64,000 nucleotides of DNA from Gammaproteobacteria bacterium 53_120_T64 (lineage in GTDB: Bacteria > Pseudomonadota > Gammaproteobacteria > Pseudomonadales > Porticoccaceae): positions 101,687 through 165,686 of the forward strand of contig MAAT01000021.1 of the NCBI GenBank assembly GCA_002162815.1, given 5' to 3'. Below, in pieces: positions 39,628 through 49,502 of this stretch. The stretch's first letter is position 1; every line of letters begins with the position of its first letter. The notes beneath the pieces are model-generated. The model was not told the DNA's origin, did no database searches, and saw nothing but the letters and a program-made list of their open reading frames with translations. A program made the translations under genes and the position numbers.

Positions 39628-39750
39628 TGCCTTTGGCTAATATGGCATCAATGTTGTCTAAACAAGTATTGAAGCGCCGATAACATGAGGTAAGCCCCTT
39701 GAAAGGCAAGAACAACAGCGCTTATCGATTTAATCGCAAGCAATAAGCGC
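39628..39750 (+). pseudogene. Decayed 3' tail of a desaturase gene copy
   Basis: The last 17 codons plus stop of the desaturase gene (36777-36827) reappear in frame at about 39694-39747: the peptide ending NRKQ-stop is conserved, and 14 identical bases (AATCGCAAGCAATAA) end both copies. Upstream to about 39628 the match is weak, beginning near GCCTTTGGC, with gaps. The rest of the gene is absent. The fragment precedes the second histidine kinase just as the intact gene precedes the first, marking the junction of a tandem duplication. Confidence 0.75.
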
Positions 39751-39849
39751 GACAACAGCCACACCCGAATACCCTCAGGGCAAGGACTTACGCTTCTTCC
39801 TCTACACTCAGGCTTGTTATAAAGCCGCTCCCGAACTCGGCTAAGGAGT

Positions 39850-42462
39850 CTAACTATCGAGAACCTGGCGCACCAGAATCGACAGATCGGAGGTTCGAAA
39901 GGGTTTTTGTAGGAGTACCACTCCAGCATCGAGCCGCCCGTGATGCAGTATGGCATTTTCGGTATAACCGGACATATACATCACCTTCAGCGCCGGCGTG
40001 ATCGCCTGTAGCTCATCGGCCAGCTGCCGGCCATTGCGGCCATTGCGGCCACCCGGCAAGATCATATCGCTCAACAACAAATCAAAATCGGCCTGCTGGC
40101 GATACATCTCTATTGCCCTATCAACGGTATCGGCCACCTCGACACGATAGCCGAGGACCTCGAGCATGTGGCAGGCCATGGTCGCCAGTGCCGGATCGTC
40201 TTCCACCAAGAGTATTTTCTCATTGCCCTTGGGGATGATACTGGGCGCTCTGCTAGCGATAGATTCGGCCTCGGCAGAGTGCGCAGGGATAAAGATATTC
40301 ACCGTGGTACCCTCCCCCATCTCACTGTAAATAGACAGGTGGCCGTTGGACTGTTTGGCAAAACCATAGGCCATACTCAAACCTAGGCCCGTGCCCTTAC
40401 CCACGTCTTTAGTGGTGAAAAAGGGATCCGTCACGCGGTGTAGGATATCCGCGTCGATGCCCGTGCCGGAATCACTCACGGAAACCACCACATAGTTCCC
40501 GGCCTTGAGCTCACCACCACTGACCATTTTATTATGGGGCTCACAAATCATGCTATTGGCTTCAATAACAAGCTTTCCGCCCCTTGGCATGGCATCCCGC
40601 GCATTGTTCGCCAGATTAATAATGACATTTTCTAGTTCACCGGGGTCGACCTCACAGTTGGGAATGGCCTGGGAGGTGACCAGCATCAGGTCGACATCCT
40701 CGCCAATTAGCCGCTGCAACAAGGCCCCTGCGTTCTCTAGGGCGACGTTGATATCCAGTACTTTCGGGGCCAGGGGGGTTTGGCGCGAGAAGGCCAGCAG
40801 GCGGTGGGTAAGGTCGGCACCGCGCTCGGTGGCATCGAGAATAGCGTCTAGGTAGGGGCCCACGGCCGCTTGTGCGGCTTGATTACCCAGCGCCAGCTCG
40901 GTATTGCCGAGAATAACCCCCAATAAATTATTAAAGTCGTGGGCCACACCACCGGTCAGCTTGCCGATGGCATCCATTTTTTGCGCCTGGCGCAAGCGAC
41001 CCTCGGACTCTAAGCGCTCACTGATATCCCGGGCCAATACCACCACCTGCGGGCCTGTACTCGATTCCACGAGGGTGGCGCTGACTTCCGCCGGTATTAA
41101 CGTGCCATCGCTATGGCGATAATCGCAGCGCACCCCGGAGGCATTGCCGCCAACTTCCAGCAAATGCCCCAATTCTGCAAGCCCCATATCACCACTGACC
41201 CACTGCCGGGATACCTGGCCCTTAATGTCGGACAACTCCGAGTGACCGGTTAGGCGTATATATTCGGCATTGGCATCGATGACGGTTTCATCCGGCTTGA
41301 GTAGGGCATAGCCATCATTGGTACTTTCGATCAGGGCCCGGTAGAAACCCTCACTCTCGCGAATTTTTTGCTCGGCCGCCACCCTCTCCGTCAGGTCGAT
41401 ATGCATTTGCACAATACTCTCGACCACGCCCTCATCATCGAGTAGGGGGAAGAACATCGGCAAAATCGTATTGTCGTACCCCGACTGAGGAACAAACTCA
41501 CTGGCCCGATAGATAAAGGGCTCCAGCTCCATGCGCTCACCCTCAAAAATGGCCGCCAGCGTCTCTTTGCCAATCAAGTGATTGGTTTGGGGATCCTGAA
41601 GAATATTAAAGTCAGGGGCCACTTCACTAAGCACTACGCCCCACAATTCATCGTGGGCCTTGTTGGCACGTAAAAATTGTCCATTAGGGGCAAAAATCGC
41701 CGTTGAAATCGGCGCATTTTCAAATAATAAATTGCTTTGACGCTCACTGGCCTCCAGCTGTTTGCGCACCGCCTCGCGCTGACTAACATCCCGCACCAGC
41801 CCAATAATGCGCAAACCCTCTTTAGTCTGCCTGCCGCGACTATAGATTTCGAGGGGAATCGGCCTACCGTGGGGATCGAGGTAGGTCAGACCATCATAGG
41901 TTCGCAATTCTCCGCCGAAATGATTGGCCATTTCAGCAATCACAAAATCGCCCTTTTTCGTCTCATCCACCCACTCGGTGAGATTGTGGCCAATAACTTC
42001 ATCAAAGCCATTGCGGCCGATCAAGCTCACATACGTTTCATTGCACTCGAGTACATTGGCCTGGTCGTCGAGAATGACATAACCCGCTCCGGTGCTTTCA
42101 ATCAATTCGCGGTATTTCTCCTCACTTTCCAACAGGGCTTGCTGGCTGTCCTCCGCCAACTCAAGTCGGCGGTTATAGGTTTTTATCACCGGCAGCGCAA
42201 AACCCGCCCCCGCCAATAGCAGTATTGGTATCGATACATCGAGAAGGGACAACCATGAGTAGCTCTCTCGTAGAAACTCCTGGGACCTCATGTCGAACAG
42301 GGTCACTAAGCGCAGGATAGCGCTGAGCAGAGTGGCCCCTCCGACCCCCAGCCACACCAAGCGTAGGCTTGAAATACGCCAGACATAGATAGAACACAGA
42401 AAAACCATGAAATACAACAGGCCCGCCAAACCCAACGTCTGTAGGTAAAGCTCAGCACTCAT
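39850..42462 (-). CDS. PAS hybrid histidine kinase with receiver domain (copy 2)
   Basis: This 870-residue paralogue of the kinase at 36841 has a three-helix membrane input region (about 8-30, 37-55 and 72-92) instead of one helix. Three PAS domains follow (about 110-230, 240-360 and 370-485), then HisKA with His508 in [12 protein letters not shown], HATPase (about 610-735), and a receiver with Asp799 ([11 protein letters not shown]). Just after that Asp the receiver carries an extra RNG triplet from a 9-bp direct repeat (40029-40046). The esterase gene lies upstream on the same strand. Function and signal are unknown. Confidence 0.93.
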   Translation of the reverse strand: MSAELYLQTLGLAGLLYFMVFLCSIYVWRISSLRLVWLGVGGATLLSAILRLVTLFDMRSQEFLRESYSWLSLLDVSIPILLLAGAGFALPVIKTYNRRLELAEDSQQALLESEEKYRELIESTGAGYVILDDQANVLECNETYVSLIGRNGFDEVIGHNLTEWVDETKKGDFVIAEMANHFGGELRTYDGLTYLDPHGRPIPLEIYSRGRQTKEGLRIIGLVRDVSQREAVRKQLEASERQSNLLFENAPISTAIFAPNGQFLRANKAHDELWGVVLSEVAPDFNILQDPQTNHLIGKETLAAIFEGERMELEPFIYRASEFVPQSGYDNTILPMFFPLLDDEGVVESIVQMHIDLTERVAAEQKIRESEGFYRALIESTNDGYALLKPDETVIDANAEYIRLTGHSELSDIKGQVSRQWVSGDMGLAELGHLLEVGGNASGVRCDYRHSDGTLIPAEVSATLVESSTGPQVVVLARDISERLESEGRLRQAQKMDAIGKLTGGVAHDFNNLLGVILGNTELALGNQAAQAAVGPYLDAILDATERGADLTHRLLAFSRQTPLAPKVLDINVALENAGALLQRLIGEDVDLMLVTSQAIPNCEVDPGELENVIINLANNARDAMPRGGKLVIEANSMICEPHNKMVSGGELKAGNYVVVSVSDSGTGIDADILHRVTDPFFTTKDVGKGTGLGLSMAYGFAKQSNGHLSIYSEMGEGTTVNIFIPAHSAEAESIASRAPSIIPKGNEKILLVEDDPALATMACHMLEVLGYRVEVADTVDRAIEMYRQQADFDLLLSDMILPGGRNGRNGRQLADELQAITPALKVMYMSGYTENAILHHGRLDAGVVLLQKPFRTSDLSILVRQVLDS

Positions 42463-42657
42463 CTAAGCCCCCAAACAGCGATAACACAATAGCCGTAGTT
42501 CATAAGCTCAAGTCTTCTCTGAACCTGCTCATCCTTGTGCAAGGGTTCAATAATTAAGAGGCCGCTCTCGATCCAAGCACTGCAAAAAACGCATGATTCG
42601 AGGGTGGGCAAACAATGCACGAGTCGGGCAAACGACGCCCGAACTCGCGATGTGCTA

Positions 42658-43548
42658 TTAAGTATGGGTTTTCACAAAGGTACCAATGACATTCACCGCA
42701 TGCTTACCCTCGGGCACAATGGTCGCCATCAGATGCCAAACATGCATTTGTCCATCCCAAACCTCCAGAGTGGCATCGCCACCGGCCTTCTTCACCGCTT
42801 TATTGAGGCGAATGGCATCGTCGAGTAAGACCTCATTACTTCCCACCTGAATCAACAGCGGTGGCAGACCACTGAGATCGGCAAAGATCGGCGAGGCCTT
42901 CGGGTCAGCGGCGTCCTGCCCGGCTAGGTAGAGACCGGCAAACCACGACAAGCTGTCGCGGCTGAGCATGGCATCAACCTTGTCTTTAACGATCATCGAG
43001 TCACCGGTGAAGGTCAGGTCGGCCCAGGGGGAGATACAAACGGCACCGGCGGGCAGCTCAATGCCTTCATCGCGCAGGGCAACCAGGGTCGACATGGTCA
43101 GGCCACCACCGGCGGAGTCACCGGCGATAATGATTTTTTCGGCTTTTTCGCCATTCGCCAATAGACCCTTATAGGCGGCGACGGCATCCTCTACAGCACC
43201 CGGAAAGAGCGTTTCTGGGGCCAGACGATAATCGACAATAAACGCTCGCGCCTGGGCTGCATCGGCGATAGCACCAACCATATCCCGATGGCTGGCCGGG
43301 GAGCCGATCACAAAAGCACCGCCGTGCAAATATAAAATCACATTGTCGACACTGCCCAGTGCGGCCTGCTGCCACTCACCGGAGACACCACCAACCACAT
43401 CATACCGGCCCAGAGCGCGGCGTGAGGTCATGTTCGACATTTTGTCGAGAAACTCTCGCTCCTTCGCCGGGTCACCACTTTTACCCAGTTTTTTCTTCAT
43501 TGTCATTCGCATAATGGGCGCCAATATCTGGCTGCGCAAACTCGCCAT
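42658..43548 (-). CDS. Alpha/beta-hydrolase esterase of the HSL family
   Basis: This 296-residue hydrolase resembles hormone-sensitive-lipase-type esterases. The oxyanion motif HGGAF starts at residue 75, the nucleophile Ser145 sits in GDSAGG, and the acid and base are probably Asp243 or Asp244 (VLLDDAIRL) and His269 (GQMHVW). YRLAPE near 107-112 is also typical. It likely acts on short-chain esters in the cytoplasm. The 3' third has a decayed copy between the two kinases. It precedes the kinase at 42462 by 195 bp with no clear terminator. Confidence 0.92.
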   Translation of the reverse strand: MASLRSQILAPIMRMTMKKKLGKSGDPAKEREFLDKMSNMTSRRALGRYDVVGGVSGEWQQAALGSVDNVILYLHGGAFVIGSPASHRDMVGAIADAAQARAFIVDYRLAPETLFPGAVEDAVAAYKGLLANGEKAEKIIIAGDSAGGGLTMSTLVALRDEGIELPAGAVCISPWADLTFTGDSMIVKDKVDAMLSRDSLSWFAGLYLAGQDAADPKASPIFADLSGLPPLLIQVGSNEVLLDDAIRLNKAVKKAGGDATLEVWDGQMHVWHLMATIVPEGKHAVNVIGTFVKTHT

Positions 43549-43715
43549 TGTCTATCTCCTTTTGATGGTTTATTAGATGTGTATTACTACTGATTATTTG
43601 TCGGCGCTAGTGTGCTACAAAGCCCTGGTTGCCGCAATGCCACGGCCGATTAACAACCCGCCCGCTGCCCCCACCCGGCACCACCCCAAGACTGGCGAGT
43701 GGTGCTTTGCAGCCA

Positions 43716-43749
43716 TAAAAAAACACGCTCGCCACGGGGCAAAGCGCGT
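43716..43749 (-). terminator. Terminator after the LLM oxidoreductase pseudogene
   Basis: On the minus strand a 7-bp stem with one wobble (arms at 43743-43749 and 43723-43729), with possible extra pairing inside the loop, is followed by seven T residues (43716-43722). It lies just downstream of the pseudogene stop at 43774. Confidence 0.65.
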
Positions 43750-43773
43750 CTTGCTAGGCAGCAGGTTTTGCCC

Positions 43774-44878
43774 TTAGGCACTGGCCTGGTTCTGGACCGG
43801 ATCACAGGACCAACGGTGTAGCTCCGGCAAGACCTGCTCGGCGAATAAACCCATGCTCGACTCGGCAGAGTCGAAGGGCATGCCACCAAAGCTAAAGCAG
43901 ACATTCAGGTTCATCGGCCCGGTGAGCTGATCAATTCTGCGTAGCTTTGTCAGTATTTGCTCGGGCGTACCGTGAACCTGACTATTGGTGAATAATTCGC
44001 TCACCGATTCCCGACCGCGATCCCGCATTATGGCGGCACTTTTGGCGTAGTAGTCGTAGACTTTTTTATCGCCAAAGTGAGCGCCGTCCATCTCGTAGTG
44101 ATCGAGGGCGAAAATCCAGTAGTCGTGCCTATACTTATCGGCCCTTTCATTGGCGCGCTGTTCATCCTTGTCACCGACGCAAAAGATATTGGCGACAATC
44201 GTCGGTGGCTCTGCGCCCTATGATTTACGGAAGCGGGCACGGTAGCGATCGACATCCTTGGCCCGGCTTTCCCAGGGCGAAATGGCAAACACCATCATTG
44301 CCGCGCCGAGATCGGCCACCACATCGGCGGTATCCGGCGGCTGAGAGGCCATGAAAAACGGTCCTTGAAGCTTTTAAAAGGCCGGGGCCGCAATTCACGC
44401 CGCTCCTGCTTAAAGAACTTGCCGTCGGCCTCAATAAAGCCCGTCCCCAGGCCCTTGATAATCATCGCCGCCGACTCGTCAAACCTATCCCGCGATTCCT
44501 CCATGGGAATGCCAAAGCCATCGTATTCAACCCGGCCAATGCCGCGACCGAAGCCCATTAGTGCCCGCCCCTCCGAGAGGTTGTCGAGCATCACCATTGC
44601 AACGGCGATGCGGCCCGGGTCTTTACGCCAGGGCAGTATCAACACCGCCGTGCCCAGGCCAATGCGCTCAGTGCGCCCCGCCATATAGGCCAAAAACTCG
44701 GTAACACTGGGGCACATGGTGTAATCGGTAAAATGATGTTCCGCCGCCCACAGCGAGTCGCAACCCAGGGGCTCGACCAAACTGCAGATGTTTAAATTGC
44801 CGCGATACACCTCAAACCGGAAAGGCCTTGCTCGAGGCCCGCCTGAAACACGCTCAACGTTCCCACTTTCATCATCAT
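43774..44878 (-). pseudogene. LLM-class flavin-dependent oxidoreductase, broken
   Basis: Pieces of one luciferase-like monooxygenase are spread over two frames. The start MMMKVGTLSVFQAGLEQGL (from 44878) ends after 27 codons; the next piece resumes in another frame as FEVYRGNLNICSLVEPLGCDSLWAAEHHF, so a frameshift lies near 44815-44825. A second shift lies near 44355, where the frame of KDRF changes to ASQPPDTADVVADLGAAM. An in-frame TAG at 44218-44220 (after FRKS) interrupts that frame before PPTIVANIFCVGDKDEQR, which then runs to the natural end at 43774. About 365 codons would be intact without these. Three independent lesions make it a pseudogene rather than an error at one place. AEHHF and the bacterial luciferase fold pattern give the family. 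Confidence 0.88.
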
Positions 44879-44960
44879 TTCTTTTTTTATTAATTATTAG
44901 AAATATGATGAAAAATAATGCTCAAACAGTGCCGACCGAGAAACCATCGCGGCGAAAGGT

Positions 44961-45737
44961 CTAATTCGACATCGTGCGGCCACCGTCAATAATCAAGGTT
45001 TGGCCATTCATAAAGGCCCCCGCTGCCGAGGCCAGAAACACCGTGGCCCCGGCAATTTCATTGGGCTCACCTATACGACTCAGGGGGCAACTGGCGGTGG
45101 CTTTTTGCAAGTACTCCGGGTTATCCCACAGGGTTTTGGCAAAGTCGGTTTTAATCAGCCCCGGTGCGATGGCATTGGCGCGAATATTATCGCCACCAAA
45201 TTCAGCGCCAATATTTCTCGCCAGCGCCATGTCGGCCGCCTTCGACAGACCATAAGCACCCAGGGTGGTGTGGCCGACCACACCGCCAATCGACGAAATA
45301 ATAATAATCACGCCGTCTTTGCGGGCCTGCATCTCTGGAATCACCATCGCGCTGAGCCAGTGATTCGATTTGATATTGTTATCCATGATTTTCTCGAACT
45401 GCTGATCGCTAATGTCGAGCATCGAACCGTAATAGGGGTTGGCCGCAGCATTGCAAACCAAAATATCAATCTTGCCCCAGACTTCACGAGTTTTCGCCAC
45501 CAGGTTTTCAAGATCCTCTTTGCGAGAAATATTCGCGGCTATGCCCATCGCCTCTCCCACCTGCCCCGCCACCAAGGTATTAATCTCGGCGCTAACGTTG
45601 ACACAGGCATCGGCCTTACGGCTCGACACCACAACGCGGGCGCCGTGTAGAGCCATTTGCTCGGCGATGGCTCGGCCAATGCCCTTGGTGGAGCCGGTAA
45701 TCACCGCCACCTTGCCGGTGAGATCAAATAAAGTCAT
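44961..45737 (-). CDS. SDR-family oxidoreductase
   Basis: This 258-residue short-chain dehydrogenase/reductase has the cofactor motif TGSTKGIG (residues 14-21), CNAAANPYYG (about 95-104), the catalytic triad Ser148 or Ser149, Tyr162 and Lys166 (AYGLSK), and the C-terminal INGQTLIIDGG-type end. AANP and the overall pattern resemble DHRS4-like and acyl-CoA-pathway SDRs. A good ribosome site (AAGGACGAAGG) precedes the ATG. It lies upstream of the broken LLM gene on the same strand. The substrate is unknown, perhaps a hydroxyacyl intermediate. Confidence 0.92.
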   Translation of the reverse strand: MTLFDLTGKVAVITGSTKGIGRAIAEQMALHGARVVVSSRKADACVNVSAEINTLVAGQVGEAMGIAANISRKEDLENLVAKTREVWGKIDILVCNAAANPYYGSMLDISDQQFEKIMDNNIKSNHWLSAMVIPEMQARKDGVIIIISSIGGVVGHTTLGAYGLSKAADMALARNIGAEFGGDNIRANAIAPGLIKTDFAKTLWDNPEYLQKATASCPLSRIGEPNEIAGATVFLASAAGAFMNGQTLIIDGGRTMSN

Positions 45738-45897
45738 CGCCTTCGTCCTTTTATTACGGGGTTAAATACTGAATTATAGGGGCTAATCGCCGCATTGGCT
45801 GCACGCTGGCGACTCTCTGTTTGTCTTAGCCTGAGCGCTCAATTATGCTGCCCCGGTACTTCGCCAATAAATATAATCCCATAAAACGGATAAAAAC

Positions 45898-47595
45898 ATG
45901 AATACCATGGCCATCGACTTTCAGCTGCTCGACAAACAACTCACCGCCCCCGGATCGCCCTTTGAAATCGAAGAGGTTGAAATTCGCGGTACCGCCACCG
46001 CCGTGTGGAAAAATGCCTTCCCCCACCTGCGTGCCATTGTCGAGCACAGCCGGCAATTCGCCGAGCGCGACTACCTGGTTTATGAAGACCAGCGACTGAG
46101 CTACGAACAGCACTATCAGCAGGTGGTCACACTGGGCCACGCGCTGATCGAGCAATACGGTATTAACAAGGGCGATCGCGTTGCCCTGGCGATGCGCAAC
46201 TACCCGGAGTGGCCGGTCATATTTTGGGCCGCCACCGCCATCGGCGCCGTCATCGTCCCCCTCAACGCTTGGTGGACGGGGGCGGAATTGGAATACGCCC
46301 TGCAGCACTGCGGCGCGCGCCTAGCATTTACCGACCGACAGCGGGCCGAGCTACTGACCGACACTCGCCACCGCATACCCACACTCGAACACATTATTAA
46401 AGTCAGAAGTGAGGATCAGCCCCTCTCTCATGTGGAAGAATTCAGCTCGCTGATGTCTGCCCTTAATAGCGGCCAAAGTATGCCGAGCATCGCCCTTGAA
46501 CCGGACGACGAGGCCAGTATCTACTATACCTCCGGCACCACCGGCAAACCCAAGGGCGCGATCAACACCCACCGCAATATATGCAGCAATCAGCTCAGCG
46601 GCGTGTATTTGCGCGTTCGCGTCGAATACCGCTACGGCCGCGAGCCGATACAGCCCAAGGAGCAAATAGGGCAATTGATCAGCGCACCCCTCTTTCACGT
46701 CACCGGCTCACTGGCCATGCTCTGTGGCAGCACGATTATGGGCAGCAAGATTGTCTTTATGTATAAATGGGATGCCGACGACGCCATTCGTTTAATTGAA
46801 AAAGAAAAGCTCCACGCCTTTGGCGGCGTGCCGTCAATGCCCTTGCAGGTACTGGAGTCGCCGATCCTCGCCGACCACGACACCTCAACCATTCGCAGCA
46901 TCCTGTTTGGCGGTGCGCCACCGGCACCGGAACTCGCGGCTCGGGTAAAGAAGGCCTTCCCCAACTCCAGCGCCAGCAATGGTTATGGACTGACGGAAAC
47001 CAGCGCCTTGAGTACGGTGAATGTCGCCGAGGACTATATCGCCCGTCCCGAGAGCGTCGGCCTGGCCGCACCCATCTGCAAAATAAAAATCGTCACTAGC
47101 GACGGTGCTGAATGTCCCGCTGGCGAAATCGGTGAAATCTGCGTCAAGGGCCCGCAGGTCATCAAGGGCTATTGGAACAATCCCGAGGCCACCGCCAAGA
47201 CCATTATCGACAACTGGCTGCACACCGGTGATCTTGGCTATATCGATGCCGAGGGCTTTTTGTATGTCGTCGATCGCATCAAAGACATGCTGCTGCGCGG
47301 CGGTGAGAATATTTACTGCATTGAAGTGGAGAGCGCCCTGTTCAACCACCCCGATGTGATCGACGCCGCCGTCGTTGGTATACCCCACCATGTGTTGGGT
47401 GAGGAAGTGGCCGCCCTGGTGCAATTGCGCCCGGGATCTGCTTTTAATCCAACAGAACTACAGGCCCATGTCGCCAGTCAAATCGCCGCCTTCAAAGTGC
47501 CGGTGCGCATTGCCCAGCACCACGAACCACTACCCCGCAATGCCAACGGCAAAATCATGAAGCCTGCGGTCAAAGAACTGATGGGCATTGGATAA
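45898..47595 (+). CDS. AMP-dependent acyl-CoA ligase (565 residues)
   Basis: This ANL-superfamily ligase has the P-loop YYTSGTTGKPKGAINTH (about residues 204-220), GYGLTETSA (about 362-370), WLHTGDLGYIDAEGF (about 440-454) and the catalytic Lys in RNANGKIMKP (about 550). It would activate a carboxylic acid to a CoA thioester via an acyl-adenylate. It is divergent from the SDR gene. TATAAT occurs 20 bp upstream of the start with no clear -35. Substrate not deducible; context suggests a catabolic acid rather than a long-chain fatty acid for membranes. Confidence 0.93.
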   Translation: MNTMAIDFQLLDKQLTAPGSPFEIEEVEIRGTATAVWKNAFPHLRAIVEHSRQFAERDYLVYEDQRLSYEQHYQQVVTLGHALIEQYGINKGDRVALAMRNYPEWPVIFWAATAIGAVIVPLNAWWTGAELEYALQHCGARLAFTDRQRAELLTDTRHRIPTLEHIIKVRSEDQPLSHVEEFSSLMSALNSGQSMPSIALEPDDEASIYYTSGTTGKPKGAINTHRNICSNQLSGVYLRVRVEYRYGREPIQPKEQIGQLISAPLFHVTGSLAMLCGSTIMGSKIVFMYKWDADDAIRLIEKEKLHAFGGVPSMPLQVLESPILADHDTSTIRSILFGGAPPAPELAARVKKAFPNSSASNGYGLTETSALSTVNVAEDYIARPESVGLAAPICKIKIVTSDGAECPAGEIGEICVKGPQVIKGYWNNPEATAKTIIDNWLHTGDLGYIDAEGFLYVVDRIKDMLLRGGENIYCIEVESALFNHPDVIDAAVVGIPHHVLGEEVAALVQLRPGSAFNPTELQAHVASQIAAFKVPVRIAQHHEPLPRNANGKIMKPAVKELMGIG

Positions 47596-47643
47596 AAAGA
47601 AAGTGGGCATTTTTATCGCCGCCCCTCTAACCGGCGAGTAGCA

Positions 47644-48075
47644 CTACTCACTCGCCTGCTCCGCCTCTATACGCCGCTGGCTAACAATGCGGCAGCGCTC
47701 GGCGGGCACAAACAGTTCGCGCATTAAATAGGCCTTAAAGTCTTCGGCGTAGGGCTGCTCGGCGACGGCTTTTTCCATACACAGTAACCAAGCGTCTCGC
47801 TCCGGCTCCGCTATGTCGAGATGCTCGTGGGCACGGGGAATCATGATCGGCCCGTATTTTGGAGCAAACAGTTTCTCTCCCCCCAGCCAACCACAGAGAA
47901 AGCAATACAGTTTATCTCGCGTCACCGCGAGGTCTTCTGGATGCATCCCACGTATCGCCGCCGCCTCAGGCGCGCTCTCCATATAGTCGTAGAAGCAATC
48001 GACCAAACATTGGATGCCCGCCTGACCACCTGCGGCCTGAAACGAGGTATCACCATCACCGTAAACAACTGCCAT
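47644..48075 (-). CDS. Group II truncated hemoglobin
   Basis: This 143-residue protein has the 2/2 globin pattern YGDGDTSFQAAGGQAGIQCLVDCFYDYM at its start and HPEDLAVTRDKLYCFLCGWLGG, the hallmark of group II (trHbO-like/YjbI-like) forms. The proximal His is probably His83 (IPRAHEHLDI) and Trp96 (ERDAWL) is the G8 tryptophan. Tyr29 or Tyr31 is the likely B10 distal residue. It is a cytoplasmic heme protein that may bind O2, NO or peroxide; its role among acyl-CoA genes is unknown. It converges on the acyl-CoA ligase with 48 bp between stops. Confidence 0.93.
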   Translation of the reverse strand: MAVVYGDGDTSFQAAGGQAGIQCLVDCFYDYMESAPEAAAIRGMHPEDLAVTRDKLYCFLCGWLGGEKLFAPKYGPIMIPRAHEHLDIAEPERDAWLLCMEKAVAEQPYAEDFKAYLMRELFVPAERCRIVSQRRIEAEQASE

Positions 48076-48287
48076 TGATTTTCACTCTCCACATTTTCGA
48101 CATCAGCCAATACGCCGCCACGGCGCATGAATAAACTAGCATCTGGCAACACTTTAGTGCTACAACAGAACCCGGAATTATAAGAGCAAAAACACCTCAC
48201 TCAACACAACGATATACAGACAAAACACATTCATTGATCTGAGCCAGTAGCAAAGCATCCCGGCTCAAACATATAAGGGCATATTCC

Positions 48288-49502
48288 ATGACCAGAAAGC
48301 ACGTTCTCGACGGTGTCAAAGTTCTCGACTTCTCTCACTTTGTTGCCGGTCCACACTGCACTCGCTTAATGGCCGAAGCCGGCGCCGAGGTGATCAAAGT
48401 GGAAGCCCAAATCGGCGATGCCGCCCGTCACTTACCCGTTATCAAAGACGGCCGCAGTGGCTACTTTATTCAGCACAATCGCGGTAAAAAAAATCTCTGT
48501 CTCGACCTGCGCACCAAAGAGGGCCAGGAGATTTGTCACGAATTGATTAAAACCGTCGACGTGGTGATCGAGAACTTCACCCCCGGCGTAATGAAAAAAT
48601 TCAACATGGACTGGGAGGCCGTCAGCAAGGTCAACCCCGATGTCATCATGTGCTCCATCTCCTGCCTCGGCCAAGAAGGCCCCCTCTCTAAACTGCCCGG
48701 CTTTGACTACATTGGCCAGGCTTATTCTGGCATTTTAGGTATGACCGGCGAAGCCGACGGCTACCCGGCGCTCTCGGGCATGGCCTTCGGTGATATTTCC
48801 ACCGGCGCCCACGCCTATGGCGCCATCGTTACCGCCCTGTATCACAAGGCCATGGGCGGCGGCGGACAGTTCCTCGACATTGCCCTGCTCGACTGCCTGT
48901 TCAGTTATCACGAAATGAACGTGCAGGTTTACGATGCCTCCGGCGGTGCTCAGGTGCCCCAGCGCAGCGGTCATCAACACGCCTTCGTTGCCCCCCTCGG
49001 GCTCTACAAGTGCAAAGAGGATTATCTGATCATCGTCGCCATTGGCGCGCAGTGGAATAACCTGATCAAGCTACTCGGTAAAGAAGAGTGGGCCGATGAT
49101 CCTCGCTTTGCCGACCCTCTGGTACGCAATGAAAATCGCGAAGAAATTAGTGCCGAAATCGAACGCTGGTTGAGTACTGTGGACAATGTCACCGAGGCCG
49201 TGCGCATTCTTGTTCAAGAAAATCACGTCCCCGCCGCGCCAGTACTGAGCGTGCCGGAAGTTATGTCCCACCCCCATATGCAACAGCGTGGCATTGTGCA
49301 GACCGTTAAGGATCCCGCCTTTGGCGAAGTCAAAATCCCGGCCACACCGCTGCGCTACTCGCAGTTTCCCGATCGACTGGAGCTGCAGGCGCCCTTCCTC
49401 GGTGAACACAACGAGGAAATATTGCGCGACCGGCTGGGCTACTCGGCCGAAAAAATTAGCGCCCTGCAAACCTCCGGTGTGCTAAACGCCAAAGACATCT
49501 AA
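48288..49502 (+). CDS. Family III (CaiB/BaiF) CoA-transferase, copy A
   Basis: This 404-residue family III CoA-transferase would move CoA between carboxylic acids through an enzyme-linked anhydride. The N-terminal GVKVLDFSHFVAGPHCTRLMAEAGAEVIKVE is typical, and the catalytic Asp is at residue 169 (MAFGDISTG), the same number as in formyl-CoA transferase. It is followed by a close paralogue 134 bp downstream. AAGGG precedes the start. Substrate unknown. Confidence 0.94.
   Translation: MTRKHVLDGVKVLDFSHFVAGPHCTRLMAEAGAEVIKVEAQIGDAARHLPVIKDGRSGYFIQHNRGKKNLCLDLRTKEGQEICHELIKTVDVVIENFTPGVMKKFNMDWEAVSKVNPDVIMCSISCLGQEGPLSKLPGFDYIGQAYSGILGMTGEADGYPALSGMAFGDISTGAHAYGAIVTALYHKAMGGGGQFLDIALLDCLFSYHEMNVQVYDASGGAQVPQRSGHQHAFVAPLGLYKCKEDYLIIVAIGAQWNNLIKLLGKEEWADDPRFADPLVRNENREEISAEIERWLSTVDNVTEAVRILVQENHVPAAPVLSVPEVMSHPHMQQRGIVQTVKDPAFGEVKIPATPLRYSQFPDRLELQAPFLGEHNEEILRDRLGYSAEKISALQTSGVLNAKDI

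Noticed and set aside
39648..39956. 102-residue minus-strand open frame between the two kinases
   Set aside because: It mixes the antisense of the desaturase remnant with the out-of-frame 3' end of kinase 2. It is better explained as relic DNA than as a gene.
43774..44878. Programmed frameshifting to explain the split LLM oxidoreductase
   Set aside because: There is also an in-frame TAG, and no slippery heptamer is evident at either shift, so simple gene decay is the better explanation.
45000..45650. 216-residue plus-strand open frame
   Set aside because: It is fully antisense to the SDR gene, whose motifs are complete. It has no ribosome site or recognisable domain and is a codon-bias shadow.
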